DNA of 28,601 nucleotides from Brevibacterium picturae (GCF_030453725.1 NZ_JAKDJU010000023.1:1-28601), one strand, 5' to 3'; shown: positions 8,844 through 20,001, counted from the first letter of the stretch. The notes: generated by a model from the sequence alone, not told the origin. Program-made: numbers and translations.

Positions 8844-8875
8844 GAGCCTAACGACCATTGGCCACGATCTATTGC
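8844..8875 (-). promoter_or_regulatory. Candidate clpC promoter
   Basis: On the minus strand GCAAT (plus 8871-8875) and CGTT (plus 8850-8853) are 17 bases apart. This is close to the actinobacterial SigH-type heat and oxidative-stress pattern GGAAT-N17-GTT, with one mismatch in the -35. A TAGGCT (plus 8844-8849) just downstream could serve as an ordinary -10, but no matching -35 is visible. Predicted from sequence only. Confidence 0.35.
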
Positions 8876-8877
8876 AC

Positions 8878-8933
8878 GTTTCGCCATCAGCCGAAACCGT
8901 TTGGCTGTGGGCGAAATTCGCGGTTCGCCCCAC
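8878..8933. promoter_or_regulatory. Two inverted repeats upstream of clpC, candidate operators
   Basis: GTTTCG-N8-CGAAAC spans 8878-8897. A second repeat pairs GTGGGCGAA (8907-8915) with TTCGCCCCAC (8924-8933), with one extra C. Inside the second is the small palindrome GCGAAATTCGC (8911-8921). Both lie upstream of the candidate clpC promoter. The TTCGC/GCGAA words recall ClgR-type sites, but the spacing is not the ClgR consensus. Confidence 0.4.
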
Positions 8934-9314
8934 CGCGCTCTCCTGTACAGCACGCCTTCGCTCCGTTCTGCAGCATCGGGACTGCCCGCACCAACTCCCT
9001 GCTCATATCGGTCCAGCTCTGTCCATCCTGGATCTGGGCAACCCATCTTGATGCTTGGCGTTTCCGCCTTCTACTCCGAACCGATCACGTGAATACGACT
9101 CAACCGGCAATCGAGATACTCCATCGATTACCGAGAATGGGAATAGAGTAAATTCTCATATTCTCCTGACGCCGGCCAGCAGACACCATGATCGGAGCCA
9201 GTGCTGACAATCAAGAACGTCGCTGAGAAGTGCCTGTGCGAATCGTCCTACGAGAATGTTGATAACTTGCATCCGGGCCGGACTGCTGACAGGTAGAAAC
9301 TATAGGCAGAAACT
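8934..9314. other. Intergenic region between clpC and lsr2 without a supported gene
   Basis: I see no supported coding frame in this stretch on either strand; the short open frames lack a ribosome binding site and recognisable protein features. The section from about 9060 to 9300 is clearly richer in A and T than the flanking genes. It carries repeated GAGAATG words (9133-9139, 9252-9258) and their complement ATTCTC (9152-9157, 9160-9165), which can pair. A small RNA or Lsr2 binding region is possible but not shown. Confidence 0.4.
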
Positions 9315-9349
9315 CCGAGGGGCCGACGGGTGAACCGTCGGCCCCTCGG
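9315..9349 (-). terminator. Strong terminator hairpin downstream of lsr2
   Basis: CCGAGGGGCCGACGG (9315-9329) and CCGTCGGCCCCTCGG (9335-9349) form a perfect 15-bp stem around a 5-base loop. On the minus strand it is followed by AGTTTCTGCC, mildly T-rich. It lies about 80 bases after the lsr2 stop and so should end the lysS-lsr2 transcript. Confidence 0.85.
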
Positions 9350-9429
9350 GAGGCGATTATGGAATCAGCGGCTTTCATTCGAATCGCATTACCGCTTCAT
9401 TGATCGACTGTGCTGTGAATCCGGACGAA

Positions 9430-9768
9430 TCAGCTGTCTGCTGCTTCGTATGCCTGGACGATTTCCAGCGGAATGCGTCCGCGATCGCCCAGCTGGTAAC
9501 CGTTGGCCTGTGCCCATTCGCGGATCTTGGCCGTATCGCGCTTCGGGCCCGGGGCGGAGCCGGATCCTGTGCGACGTCCGCGACCGCCAGGGTTCGCTAC
9601 CCGGCGGGCCTTGGCGATGAACGGGGCGAACGTTTCACGGAGCTGTTCGGCATTTTCTGTCGACAGTTCGAGTTCGTAGGTCCCTTGGTCGAGGCTGAAG
9701 CGAACGGTTTCCGACGCTTCCGAGCCGTCGAAATCATCCGTAAGAACGAGTCGCATCTCCCTTGCCAT
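9430..9768 (-). CDS. lsr2: Lsr2-family nucleoid-associated protein
   Basis: Lsr2 is the actinobacterial H-NS-like protein that coats AT-rich DNA and silences it. The 112-residue product has the N-terminal dimerisation part (MAREMRLVLTDDFDG, then a strand with TYELELS and a helix LRETFAPFIAKARRV), a Gly/Arg-rich linker (about 62-78), and the C-terminal DNA-binding part TAKIREWAQANGYQLGDRGRIP with the minor-groove RGR hook. ATG 9768 is chosen because the family begins MAR; an upstream in-frame ATG at 9783 adds MKRVN. Its first 35 bases overlap the 3' end of the small gene upstream, so translation may be coupled. The surrounding DNA is AT-rich and could be an autoregulatory target. Confidence 0.95.
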   Translation of the reverse strand: MAREMRLVLTDDFDGSEASETVRFSLDQGTYELELSTENAEQLRETFAPFIAKARRVANPGGRGRRTGSGSAPGPKRDTAKIREWAQANGYQLGDRGRIPLEIVQAYEAADS

Positions 9769-9979
9769 GTTCACTCTTTTCATAATCAGAAGGCTTTGTC
9801 GCAGTCAGCTTAACATCTGATTCATGATTATCGCTTAATTCGCTAACCTCATGCTCCGAATAGAATTTATCGATCTGCTCTCGTTCGGTCCGGTCCGCAC
9901 GCAAGATGTTTCTCATCACGTACCAGAACAGCAATCCAACGCAGATCGATGGCAATAGCGCCCTCAGCAGATCCATCAT
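9734..9979 (-). CDS. Small single-pass membrane protein between lysS and lsr2
   Basis: An 81-residue protein with one predicted membrane helix near the N-terminus (MMDLLRALLPSICVGLLFWY), then a basic RNILRADRTERE segment and a hydrophilic, charged cytoplasmic tail. Small proteins of this design are, as I recall, common next to lsr2 or lysS in Micrococcales; function unknown. ATG 9979 has a good GAGGAAGG ribosome binding site eight bases upstream and begins four bases after the lysS stop codon; ATG 9976 is the alternative. The 3' part is notably AT-rich compared with neighbours and runs 35 bases into lsr2 in another frame. Translational coupling lysS - this gene - lsr2 is likely. Confidence 0.75.
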   Translation of the reverse strand: MMDLLRALLPSICVGLLFWYVMRNILRADRTEREQIDKFYSEHEVSELSDNHESDVKLTATKPSDYEKSEHGKGDATRSYG

Positions 9980-9983
9980 GTGT

Positions 9984-11543
<1,560 letters not shown>

Positions 11544-11609
11544 ACCGTCCAGGCTACCGTGAGCGCGGGCCCAGGGGGAATTCGGGCCGCTGGTGGACCA
11601 GGCCGACAG

Positions 11610-12515
11610 TCAGTCCAGGCTGGCCAGGATCTCCTGCGCCTGCGAATCCGTGATCCGTCCCAGGCTCAGGGCCTTGGCAGTGGTGGACCTGGCCAGAGCA
11701 ATATAGCTGTTGCGTGCTGCGGGGCTGGAAACGCTGAGACTGAACTCACTGAGCGCCGTCAGGTGCGCAGAGACAGTGCCCACGTCACCGCGACTCACGG
11801 GTCCGGTCAACGCCCGCGAACCGTTCTGCAGGGTATTCGCCACCCCCGCATCGACGAGGGCCGTGAGCACACGTGCGGGGTCACTCACACCCGCCTCGGC
11901 GAGCATCTCCATGGCTTCACTGATGATCGTGATCGTGTGATTCGAGGCGTGGGTGATGGCCGCATGGTAGAGCGGACGGTCCGCTTCAGCGACATCGATC
12001 GGCTCGGCGCCCATCTCGACGACGAGGGCCTGCCCCACAGCTCGAATCGGGGCCGGTGCGGTGACGGCGATCGTCGACTGCCGCAGACGAGGAAGATCGA
12101 CGGCTGTGCCGGTGAAGGACAGCGACGGGTGCAGGGCGATAGGCAGCGCGCCAAGGCTGGTCCCGGCTTCGAGGACGTCCGTGCCGTATCGGCCCGAGCA
12201 GTGGACGAGGATCTGTCCGGAGTGGATTCGTGAGACCTTGGCCAGGCCGCTGACGAGGGATTCGATCTCATCGTCGGGGACGGTCAGGAGCAGGAGCTCG
12301 GCACGGTCTGCGACGTCGTCCGGGGGCAGCACCGGCACCCCCGGGAGCATCTCCTCGGCCCGTTCGAGGCTCGCCGCCGAGGAGGCGCTGACCCCGATGA
12401 TGGCATGGCCGGCTTCGCGCCAGGCGGCGCCGATGGTCGCCCCGACCTTGCCACAGCCGATGATCCCGATTCCCAGGCGAGGGGCGTCGTCCTGGTTCAT
12501 CCCTGATTGGCTCAT
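11610..12515 (-). CDS. Rossmann-like and DUF2520 domain protein
   Basis: A 301-residue protein with an N-terminal Rossmann fold (LGIGIIGCGKVGATIGAAWREAGH, a GxGxxG dinucleotide-binding loop near residue 18) and a C-terminal DUF2520 helical domain (YHAAITHASNHTITIISEA onward), a layout related to ketopantoate/pyrroline-5-carboxylate reductases. Exact reaction not known. In M. tuberculosis its counterpart Rv3603c sits directly before panC, which led to suspicion of a pantothenate link; panC is not here. ATG 12515 overlaps the upstream stop codon as ATGA, and an AAGGCAGGA sequence precedes it, so translation is coupled to the PH-domain gene. The longer open frame to 12821 runs inside that gene and is rejected. 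Confidence 0.9.
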   Translation of the reverse strand: MSQSGMNQDDAPRLGIGIIGCGKVGATIGAAWREAGHAIIGVSASSAASLERAEEMLPGVPVLPPDDVADRAELLLLTVPDDEIESLVSGLAKVSRIHSGQILVHCSGRYGTDVLEAGTSLGALPIALHPSLSFTGTAVDLPRLRQSTIAVTAPAPIRAVGQALVVEMGAEPIDVAEADRPLYHAAITHASNHTITIISEAMEMLAEAGVSDPARVLTALVDAGVANTLQNGSRALTGPVSRGDVGTVSAHLTALSEFSLSVSSPAARNSYIALARSTTAKALSLGRITDSQAQEILASLD

Positions 12516-14344
12516 ATCCTGCCTTCCTTGGCTCTGCGCGCTTCCTCGTCGTAGCGCTGCCGCGCGACTCGGGTGCGTTCGGAGTGTTCGCTGAAGAAGC
12601 GTTTCGCGTCGTCGACGCTCTGGTGGGTGACTCGGGGATCGATGGGTCCGGCTGTGGAGTGCACGGCGACCGTGCCCAGACCCAGCGAGCGCATGAGCGG
12701 GCCCTGGTGATAGCTCATCGACTGCACCCTCACGTGGGGCACGAAGTCGACACGACGGTCCAGGACGCCCAGACGCAGCACGAGAAGGGATCCGGTCACA
12801 GCGTAGGCACGCCGCTTCCACACCAGTGGGTCGATGAGCCGGGAGGACCGGGGCTGGCCGTGGAAGAGCGCTTCGGCCGATTCGGCCTGCGGGTCTTCGG
12901 ACTTGCGGTCATACATGGCCGAACGCACCAGGGTTGCCGCGCTGAGGTCGTCCGGCAGCTGCGGGTCGGGCAGCGCCAGTCCGACCATGAGCAGTGCCTG
13001 ATCGATGTCGCCCACGGGCAGGAGGATATTCGACTCACCGGAGTCGCCGGCGCTGGCGATATTGTATTCGACCTTCCACCAGCCGGCCCACCGCCACAGC
13101 AGCGGCTGGTGGAGGCAGACGGCCTGCAGCCGATCGAGCGGGATCACCTTGCGGGAGGTGGAGACGAGCCCGTGATTGACAGCCAGTCCGTTCTCGCCCA
13201 GTTTGACCACGAAGTTCGCATTGTCGAGATTCTTCTTGAAGACGGAGAAGGCCGTGAATATCGCGGGGATGACACCGACGAGCATCGGGATGAAGGCTTC
13301 GATGAATCCCATTGCCAGGAGAAAGATGGCCGCACCGGCGACGAGGAGGATCGCGAGGACCGAAATGATCGTCTCTGTCCTCAGCAGCGAGGAGACCACC
13401 ACCCGGTGCACGGGCACGCGGATGATCTCGCCCTCTTCGCTGACCTCGGCGGACACGTTGTAGGGGGCCAGAAGCTCATTGATGCTCGACTCTGCCTCGT
13501 GGGAGACGCCATCGGCCAGAGTGCCGAGGCGTTTGCTCAGGCGCACACCGATGCTGTCATCACGGCGCTCGGGCACTCCGCGATCGATGGCGGGGTCGCC
13601 ATCGAGGTTCCCCACCGCATCGCCGGTCATGTCGGCCTCGACAACGTCGGGTTCCTCCGAATCACCGGGCGCACTTCCGTTGCTCGGCTCGGTGCCCGGG
13701 GCCGCCTCGGCGGACTGACCCCCGTTCGCGGTACGCTGCCCCGATTGGGTGGCCTGCTTCGTCGCGCGGACGGCGGAGAGGAGCTCGTCGCGCAGTCCTT
13801 CGGCACGCTTCTTCGACAGGTACTTCAGGGAGATGTTGGAATCGGAACCGCCGGCGACGTCGAAGACGAGCTCCGCCATGCCCAGGAGTCTGGGCAGCAG
13901 CTTCTGCTGCAGGTCGATCGACTGAACACGGTCGAGCCTGGCCTTTCGCTGCTTCTTCGACAGCAGCCCGCGCCGGTAGTAGATGGCCTCGGAATCGATC
14001 CGATAGCCCATCACCCTCCAGGCCAACCAGCTGAAGAGAGCGGTGAGCAGGAGGATGAACAGGATTCCGCCCACGGCGCCGAAGATGACGAGGGGGTGCG
14101 TGCGCAGCCAGCCGGCGAAGCCGAGGTCGACGCCGTCGCCTCTCGCCAGGTTTTCGACAGCTCTCTGGAAGAAGTTCTGCAGCCCATAGGCCGCGGCGAC
14201 GAAGATACCCACGAGCACGCCGAGACTTTCGAGAATCGGCGTCAGCGGGTGGACCCGGTGCCACACTTCAGGTGCTGCTGCCCCGTCATCTGCAGGTTCG
14301 TTCGTGGGCACGGGCAGTCGGTCGTTCGGCTGGTCCGCAGCCAT
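12512..14344 (-). CDS. Large bacterial-PH-domain membrane protein (YdbT-like)
   Basis: A 610-residue membrane protein with three bacterial PH (bPH2) modules: about 85-190 (YRIDSEAIYYRRGLLSKKQR, LDRVQSIDLQQ), about 345-440 (LAVNHGLVSTSRKVIPLDRL) and about 480-590 (YAVTGSLLVLRLGVLDRRVD, HVRVQSMSY). Hydrophobic pairs precede the first module (GILFILLLTALFSWLAW) and the second (TIISVLAILLVAGAAIFLLA and following). Between them is a long acidic, Gly/Ser/Asp-rich linker of about 75 residues. ATG 14344 has an AGGA eight bases upstream; GTG 14350, which would overlap the previous stop as GTGA, is the alternative. The family (B. subtilis YdbT) is a membrane protein of uncertain role, paired with a small single-PH partner as here. 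Confidence 0.85.
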   Translation of the reverse strand: MAADQPNDRLPVPTNEPADDGAAAPEVWHRVHPLTPILESLGVLVGIFVAAAYGLQNFFQRAVENLARGDGVDLGFAGWLRTHPLVIFGAVGGILFILLLTALFSWLAWRVMGYRIDSEAIYYRRGLLSKKQRKARLDRVQSIDLQQKLLPRLLGMAELVFDVAGGSDSNISLKYLSKKRAEGLRDELLSAVRATKQATQSGQRTANGGQSAEAAPGTEPSNGSAPGDSEEPDVVEADMTGDAVGNLDGDPAIDRGVPERRDDSIGVRLSKRLGTLADGVSHEAESSINELLAPYNVSAEVSEEGEIIRVPVHRVVVSSLLRTETIISVLAILLVAGAAIFLLAMGFIEAFIPMLVGVIPAIFTAFSVFKKNLDNANFVVKLGENGLAVNHGLVSTSRKVIPLDRLQAVCLHQPLLWRWAGWWKVEYNIASAGDSGESNILLPVGDIDQALLMVGLALPDPQLPDDLSAATLVRSAMYDRKSEDPQAESAEALFHGQPRSSRLIDPLVWKRRAYAVTGSLLVLRLGVLDRRVDFVPHVRVQSMSYHQGPLMRSLGLGTVAVHSTAGPIDPRVTHQSVDDAKRFFSEHSERTRVARQRYDEEARRAKEGRI

Positions 14345-14346
14345 GC

Positions 14347-14847
14347 TCACAGTCCTGCCAGATTGGCCTGGCCCAGTCCGGCGAGGTTGTCACGCAGACG
14401 ATCGGCCTCGGCGCGAGGCAGACCCGGGATGGTGGCGTCGGTGGCCGCGGAGGCGGTGTGGAGTTTGACTGAGGCCAAGCCGAACATGCGGTCGATGGGG
14501 CCGGCGTCGACGTCCACGAACTGCAGACGTCCATATGGAACCACCGTCGCTTTGTGGAACATGATTCCACGCCGGATGAGGAGGTCGTCCTCCCTCTCCG
14601 CATAGCCGATGGCTTTGGCCTGACGGATGATGATGACGACCAGGAAGACGGTGAACGCCAGGAGGACGGCCCAGATGGCGTGCAGCCATGGCACCTCGGA
14701 AGTGAAGATGATCGCGAAGACGAGGGCGACGATGATCATCGGGACGAGGATCGTCAGAGTCGCGATCGTCTCCTTGCGGCCGTATTTAGGACTGACCCTG
14801 GTGAAGTCAGCATCGATTCCGGTCAGATAGTTGAATTCGCGGGTCAT
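14347..14847 (-). CDS. Small bacterial-PH-domain membrane protein (YdbS-like)
   Basis: A 166-residue protein with two transmembrane helices near residues 30-75 (TLTILVPMIIVALVFAIIF and LHAIWAVLLAFTVFLVVIII), followed by one bPH2 module (DDLLIRRGIMFHKATVVPYGRLQFVDV, RMFGLASVKLHTA). This is the usual small partner of the three-module protein encoded directly downstream. The start ATG overlaps the DUF3180 stop codon as ATGA (14844-14847), and its own stop overlaps or abuts the next start, so the pair is translated together. Molecular role unknown. Confidence 0.85.
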   Translation of the reverse strand: MTREFNYLTGIDADFTRVSPKYGRKETIATLTILVPMIIVALVFAIIFTSEVPWLHAIWAVLLAFTVFLVVIIIRQAKAIGYAEREDDLLIRRGIMFHKATVVPYGRLQFVDVDAGPIDRMFGLASVKLHTASAATDATIPGLPRAEADRLRDNLAGLGQANLAGL

Positions 14848-15305
14848 GCTGCTTCGGCTCCTGGTGGGTCTTGAGGGGGAAGTGCGCAGAATCCTTCGAC
14901 GATCAGGCCGACGATCATCAACGCTGCGGCTGCGATCATAGCGAAAAGCATACCTGCCGCCAAGTCATTGCGGATGCCCGGTGCCGACAGGAAATAGTAT
15001 GCGGCGTTGCCCAGGTACCAGCCGGTGAGTCCGGCCCCGGTCAGGGCGCTGGCCTTGGCCATGACTGCCACGCGCGCGGCTTGGAGGGGATCGATCTCCT
15101 TCGTCCGGTCCCCGTCGTTCCATTTTTTGATCGGCCACCCCAGGACGAGCAGAACCGCCGCGAGGATGAGCATTCCGATGATGGCGAACCACGGCAGGCC
15201 CGGCAGCGAGAAACCCTGGCTCTCCAGCAGCACATCGACGACGGGCGCGAGGACGACACCGATGACGGCCCAGATGACGAGAGTACCCGACGATGTTCGC
15301 TGCAT
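14844..15305 (-). CDS. DUF3180 membrane protein
   Basis: A 153-residue protein with four predicted transmembrane helices: about 9-27, 38-58 (WFAIIGMLILAAVLLVLGW), 88-108 and 118-140. The pattern, including DPLQAARVAVMAKASALTGAG and the conserved GWYLGN, fits DUF3180, a family almost confined to Actinobacteria and encoded next to folK (Rv3605c in M. tuberculosis). Function unknown. ATG 15305 is chosen because MQRTSSGTL starts the first helix and a GGGAG precedes it; the frame upstream is antisense-like sequence inside folK. It ends in an ATGA overlap with the small PH protein. Confidence 0.88.
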   Translation of the reverse strand: MQRTSSGTLVIWAVIGVVLAPVVDVLLESQGFSLPGLPWFAIIGMLILAAVLLVLGWPIKKWNDGDRTKEIDPLQAARVAVMAKASALTGAGLTGWYLGNAAYYFLSAPGIRNDLAAGMLFAMIAAAALMIVGLIVEGFCALPPQDPPGAEAA

Positions 15306-15333
15306 AGCTCCCAGTCTCTCAAACCCAGGGCAC

Positions 15334-16254
15334 TTATGGTGCCGGGATTCGCGTGATTTCCTGGTCACCCAACTCGGCGAGGACCGTGGCGATGGGTCGT
15401 CGACCCTGGGGAGTGTCGATTTCCGTGTCGCCGACGAGCTCGACCCAGGGGGCGAGCACGAACGCACGCTCATGTGCCCGCGGATGGGGCAGGGTCAGGG
15501 TCTCGGTGTTGAGGAAGAGCTCCCCTCCGCCGGTTGAGAAGCGGATCAGATCGACATCGAGTGTGCGCGGCCCCCAGCGCAGTTCCCGTGTCCGTCCGCA
15601 GGCCACTTCGATTCCCTGCCCGACGGCGAGCAGCTCCCCGGCCGCCAGGCTGGTGCTCACGATCAGTCCCAGGTTGAGGAAGTCGTTCTGTTCGACTCCG
15701 CCCCAGGGCGCGGTGCGATACACCGAGGATCGCCTGACCACCGTGATTCTGGGGTGTCGGTTGAGAGCGGCGACAGCTTGGTCGAGCGTGTCCGCCGCGT
15801 CGCCGAGGTTGGCCCCGAGGCTGAGGTATGCCTCGTTCTCGGCAGGCTTCGCATCGACGGTGTCGGCACCGGGTGTGCCGCTGCTCGCCGCGCGGGAGCG
15901 GACGACGGTGACGCTGACGTCGCTGAAGCTGCGCTGGATCGGTGCACCGGGTTTGTGGACGACGACCTCGACGTGCTCGGCCAAGTCCAGACAGTGCTCG
16001 GCGATCCGGGATGCCAGGGTTTCGATGAGATCGAAGGTATTGTCTTCGACGATGTGAGCGACGTCGTCGGCGAGGTCACCGTAGTGGACGGTGTCGGCGA
16101 TGTCGTCCGAGGCCGCGGCCCGGGACACCGAGACGTGCAGGGTGACGTCGATGACGAAGTCCTGGCCCTCGCGCCTTTCGAAGTCGAAGACCCCGTGGTT
16201 GCCGCGCACCGTCAGCCCGCGCAGTTCGATCCGGTCCGGATGGTCTCCGGTCAT
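15334..16254 (-). CDS. folBK: Bifunctional dihydroneopterin aldolase / 6-hydroxymethyl-dihydropterin pyrophosphokinase (FolB-FolK fusion)
   Basis: One 306-residue protein carries two consecutive folate-pathway enzymes. Residues about 8-118 are FolB (IELRGLTVRGNHGVFDFERREGQ, then TVHYGDLADDV and LIETLASRIAE), which cleaves dihydroneopterin to the hydroxymethyl pterin. A short linker rich in Ala and Pro (about 119-138) leads to FolK (about 140-300): AYLSLGANLGD, TAPWGGVEQNDFLNL, and the catalytic RWGPRTLDVDLI with its two metal-binding aspartates, followed by LPHPRAHERAFVL. FolK adds pyrophosphate from ATP. In M. tuberculosis folB and folK are separate genes. The start ATG overlaps the folP stop as ATGA, with GAGGGGC upstream. 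Confidence 0.95.
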   Translation of the reverse strand: MTGDHPDRIELRGLTVRGNHGVFDFERREGQDFVIDVTLHVSVSRAAASDDIADTVHYGDLADDVAHIVEDNTFDLIETLASRIAEHCLDLAEHVEVVVHKPGAPIQRSFSDVSVTVVRSRAASSGTPGADTVDAKPAENEAYLSLGANLGDAADTLDQAVAALNRHPRITVVRRSSVYRTAPWGGVEQNDFLNLGLIVSTSLAAGELLAVGQGIEVACGRTRELRWGPRTLDVDLIRFSTGGGELFLNTETLTLPHPRAHERAFVLAPWVELVGDTEIDTPQGRRPIATVLAELGDQEITRIPAP

Positions 16255-17111
16255 GCCTGCCCCTCGGGTTTCGGAGCTACTGCCTGAGTGTCATGAGCCG
16301 CCACGGCGGCGATGACCTTGGCCGCGATCGCCGAGGTGGTGGGTTCGTGGACGCGCACCGCCCACGCCCCGGCTTTCGCCGACAGGGCCGAGATCGCTGC
16401 TGTGGCCTGATCCTTCGCAGACTCCTCGGCGAGTTTCGGATCCTCCGGTGAGAGCAGTGTGGAAATGAAGCGTTTGCGACTCGCGGCGATGAGGAGCCGG
16501 TGATCTAAGTCTGCGAACTCGTCGAGAGCGGACAGGATCTGCCAGTTGTGTTCGGCGTTCTTCGAAAAGCCCAGCCCCGGGTCGAGGATGATGTTCTCAT
16601 GCTTCACACCGACGGTCGTCGCTTCGTCGATTCTCGTCTTCAGCTCCGTGATCACCTCGGCGACGACATCGTCGTAGTGGAAGGACGCCGACGCGCGATC
16701 GAGGTAGCCGCGCCAGTGCATGAGCACGACCGGGGCTGTGGTCTCAGCAGCGACGGTCAGCATCGTCGGATCCGACAGCCCCGCGGAGACGTCGTTGATG
16801 ATGTGGGCGCCGACAACCAGTGATGCCTCCGCGACCTTGGCGCGCATGGTGTCGACGCTGATCACGGCCCCTGCTGCGGCCAGTTCTCGGATCACTGGGA
16901 CGACGCGGCGCAGCTCCTCCGCCTCGTCGACCCGGACCGATCCGGGGCGCGTCGACTCGCCCCCGACATCGATGATGTCCGCGCCCGCGGCCAGCAGTTC
17001 CAGGCCATGGGCGATCGCGGCGTCGTGGTCGAAGTAACGACCGCCGTCGGAGAAGGAGTCGGGCGTGACGTTGAGGACGCCCATGATCTTCGTGCGTTCC
17101 GGTGTGGGCAT
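16251..17111 (-). CDS. folP: Dihydropteroate synthase
   Basis: Condenses hydroxymethyl-dihydropterin pyrophosphate with p-aminobenzoate; the sulfonamide target. The 286-residue TIM-barrel product shows GVLNVTPDSFSDGG near residue 11, DVGGESTRPGS, ISVDTMRAKVAE, IINDVSAG, VVLMHWRG, ILDPGLGFSKNAEHN and LIAASRKRFIS. The last loop reads VRVHEPTTS where VRVHDV is usual, a small change near the substrate pocket. ATG 17111 follows the folE stop by two bases and has a strong GGAGG (plus 17117-17121) inside the folE end. The much longer open frame up to 17453 overlaps folE antiphase and is rejected. Confidence 0.96.
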   Translation of the reverse strand: MPTPERTKIMGVLNVTPDSFSDGGRYFDHDAAIAHGLELLAAGADIIDVGGESTRPGSVRVDEAEELRRVVPVIRELAAAGAVISVDTMRAKVAEASLVVGAHIINDVSAGLSDPTMLTVAAETTAPVVLMHWRGYLDRASASFHYDDVVAEVITELKTRIDEATTVGVKHENIILDPGLGFSKNAEHNWQILSALDEFADLDHRLLIAASRKRFISTLLSPEDPKLAEESAKDQATAAISALSAKAGAWAVRVHEPTTSAIAAKVIAAVAAHDTQAVAPKPEGQA

Positions 17112-17113
17112 CT

Positions 17114-17736
17114 CTACCTCCGGAGGATCAGACTCATGGCTTCTGCTCGGGATGCCGTCTCGCGCAGCTGCCCGCGCACCGCCGAGGTGATGGTCGACGC
17201 GCCCGGCTTGCGGACTCCTCGCATTGTCATGCACAGATGTTCTGCCTCCACGACGACGATCACGCCCTGGGGTTCGAGGTGATCGACGAGGGCATCGGCG
17301 ATCTGAGTCGTCAGACGTTCCTGGACCTGGGGCCGGCGAGCATAGATCTCGACGAGGCGTGCCAGCTTGGACAGTCCCGTGACCTTGCCGTTCTTGCTGG
17401 GGATGTAGCCGATGTGGGCGACTCCGTGAAATGGCACCAGGTGGTGTTCGCACATCGAGTACAGGTCGATGTCGCGGACGAGGACCATCTCCTCGTGACT
17501 GATGTCGAAGGTCATGCCCAGCACGTCTGCCGGATCGCGGTGGAGACCCGCGAAGACTTCCTCATAGGCACGCGCAACCCGGGCGGGGGTCTCGAGCAGC
17601 CCCTCCCGGTCAGGATCTTCACCGACGGCGATGAGGATCTCGCGCACGGCGGCGGCGATCCTGGGCTGATCGACCTTGTTGCCGGTGCCGGGAGGTGCCT
17701 CGCCGAGGACCTCGGTCACCTCTTCGAGCTCAGACA

Positions 17737-17737
<1 letters not shown>
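17114..17737 (-). CDS. folE: GTP cyclohydrolase I
   Basis: First step of folate synthesis, GTP to dihydroneopterin triphosphate. The 207-residue product has the zinc-binding [12 protein letters not shown] (Cys96, His99), the third ligand in [17 protein letters not shown], and FISK-like [18 protein letters not shown]. Residues 1-20 are a variable extension. The ftsH stop and folE start share one base (TGATG), and a GGGAGAG lies upstream within the ftsH end, so folE translation depends on ftsH. This ftsH-folE order is standard in Actinobacteria. Confidence 0.97.
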
Positions 17738-19833
<2,096 letters not shown>

Positions 19834-19926
19834 AAGTCCTCTCAGGAAAAAGATGTGGGGCAACCTGTTCAGGCTACCGAGGCTGCCTGGGAACATCCCC
19901 CACAGCCTAGTACCTCGCACCGGCAT

Positions 19927-19967
19927 AGCCCGAATGCACCCGGATTTGTTCCCGGGTGCAACGGGCT
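19927..19967 (-). terminator. Two-part hairpin between hpt and ftsH
   Basis: An inner stem, TGCACCCGG (19935-19943) with CCGGGTGCA (19952-19960), is extended by AGCCCG (19927-19932) pairing with CGGGCT (19962-19967) across a small internal loop. It begins about 34 bases after the hpt stop and probably ends the hpt transcript before the ftsH operon. No T-run follows. Confidence 0.75.
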
Positions 19968-20001
19968 CTCAGTCAATGCACGGAGCGCTCATGCGCAGGA
20001 C

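Noticed and set aside
8878..8933. HspR (HAIR) or canonical ClgR operator upstream of clpC
   Set aside because: No CTTGAGT-N7-ACTCAAG sequence is present and the CGC/GCG spacing does not match the ClgR consensus; kept only as unassigned inverted repeats.
12584..14605. Very long open frame on the plus strand opposite the PH-domain genes
   Set aside because: It is an antisense shadow produced by high-GC codon bias; its protein has no recognisable domain while the minus strand encodes clear PH proteins.
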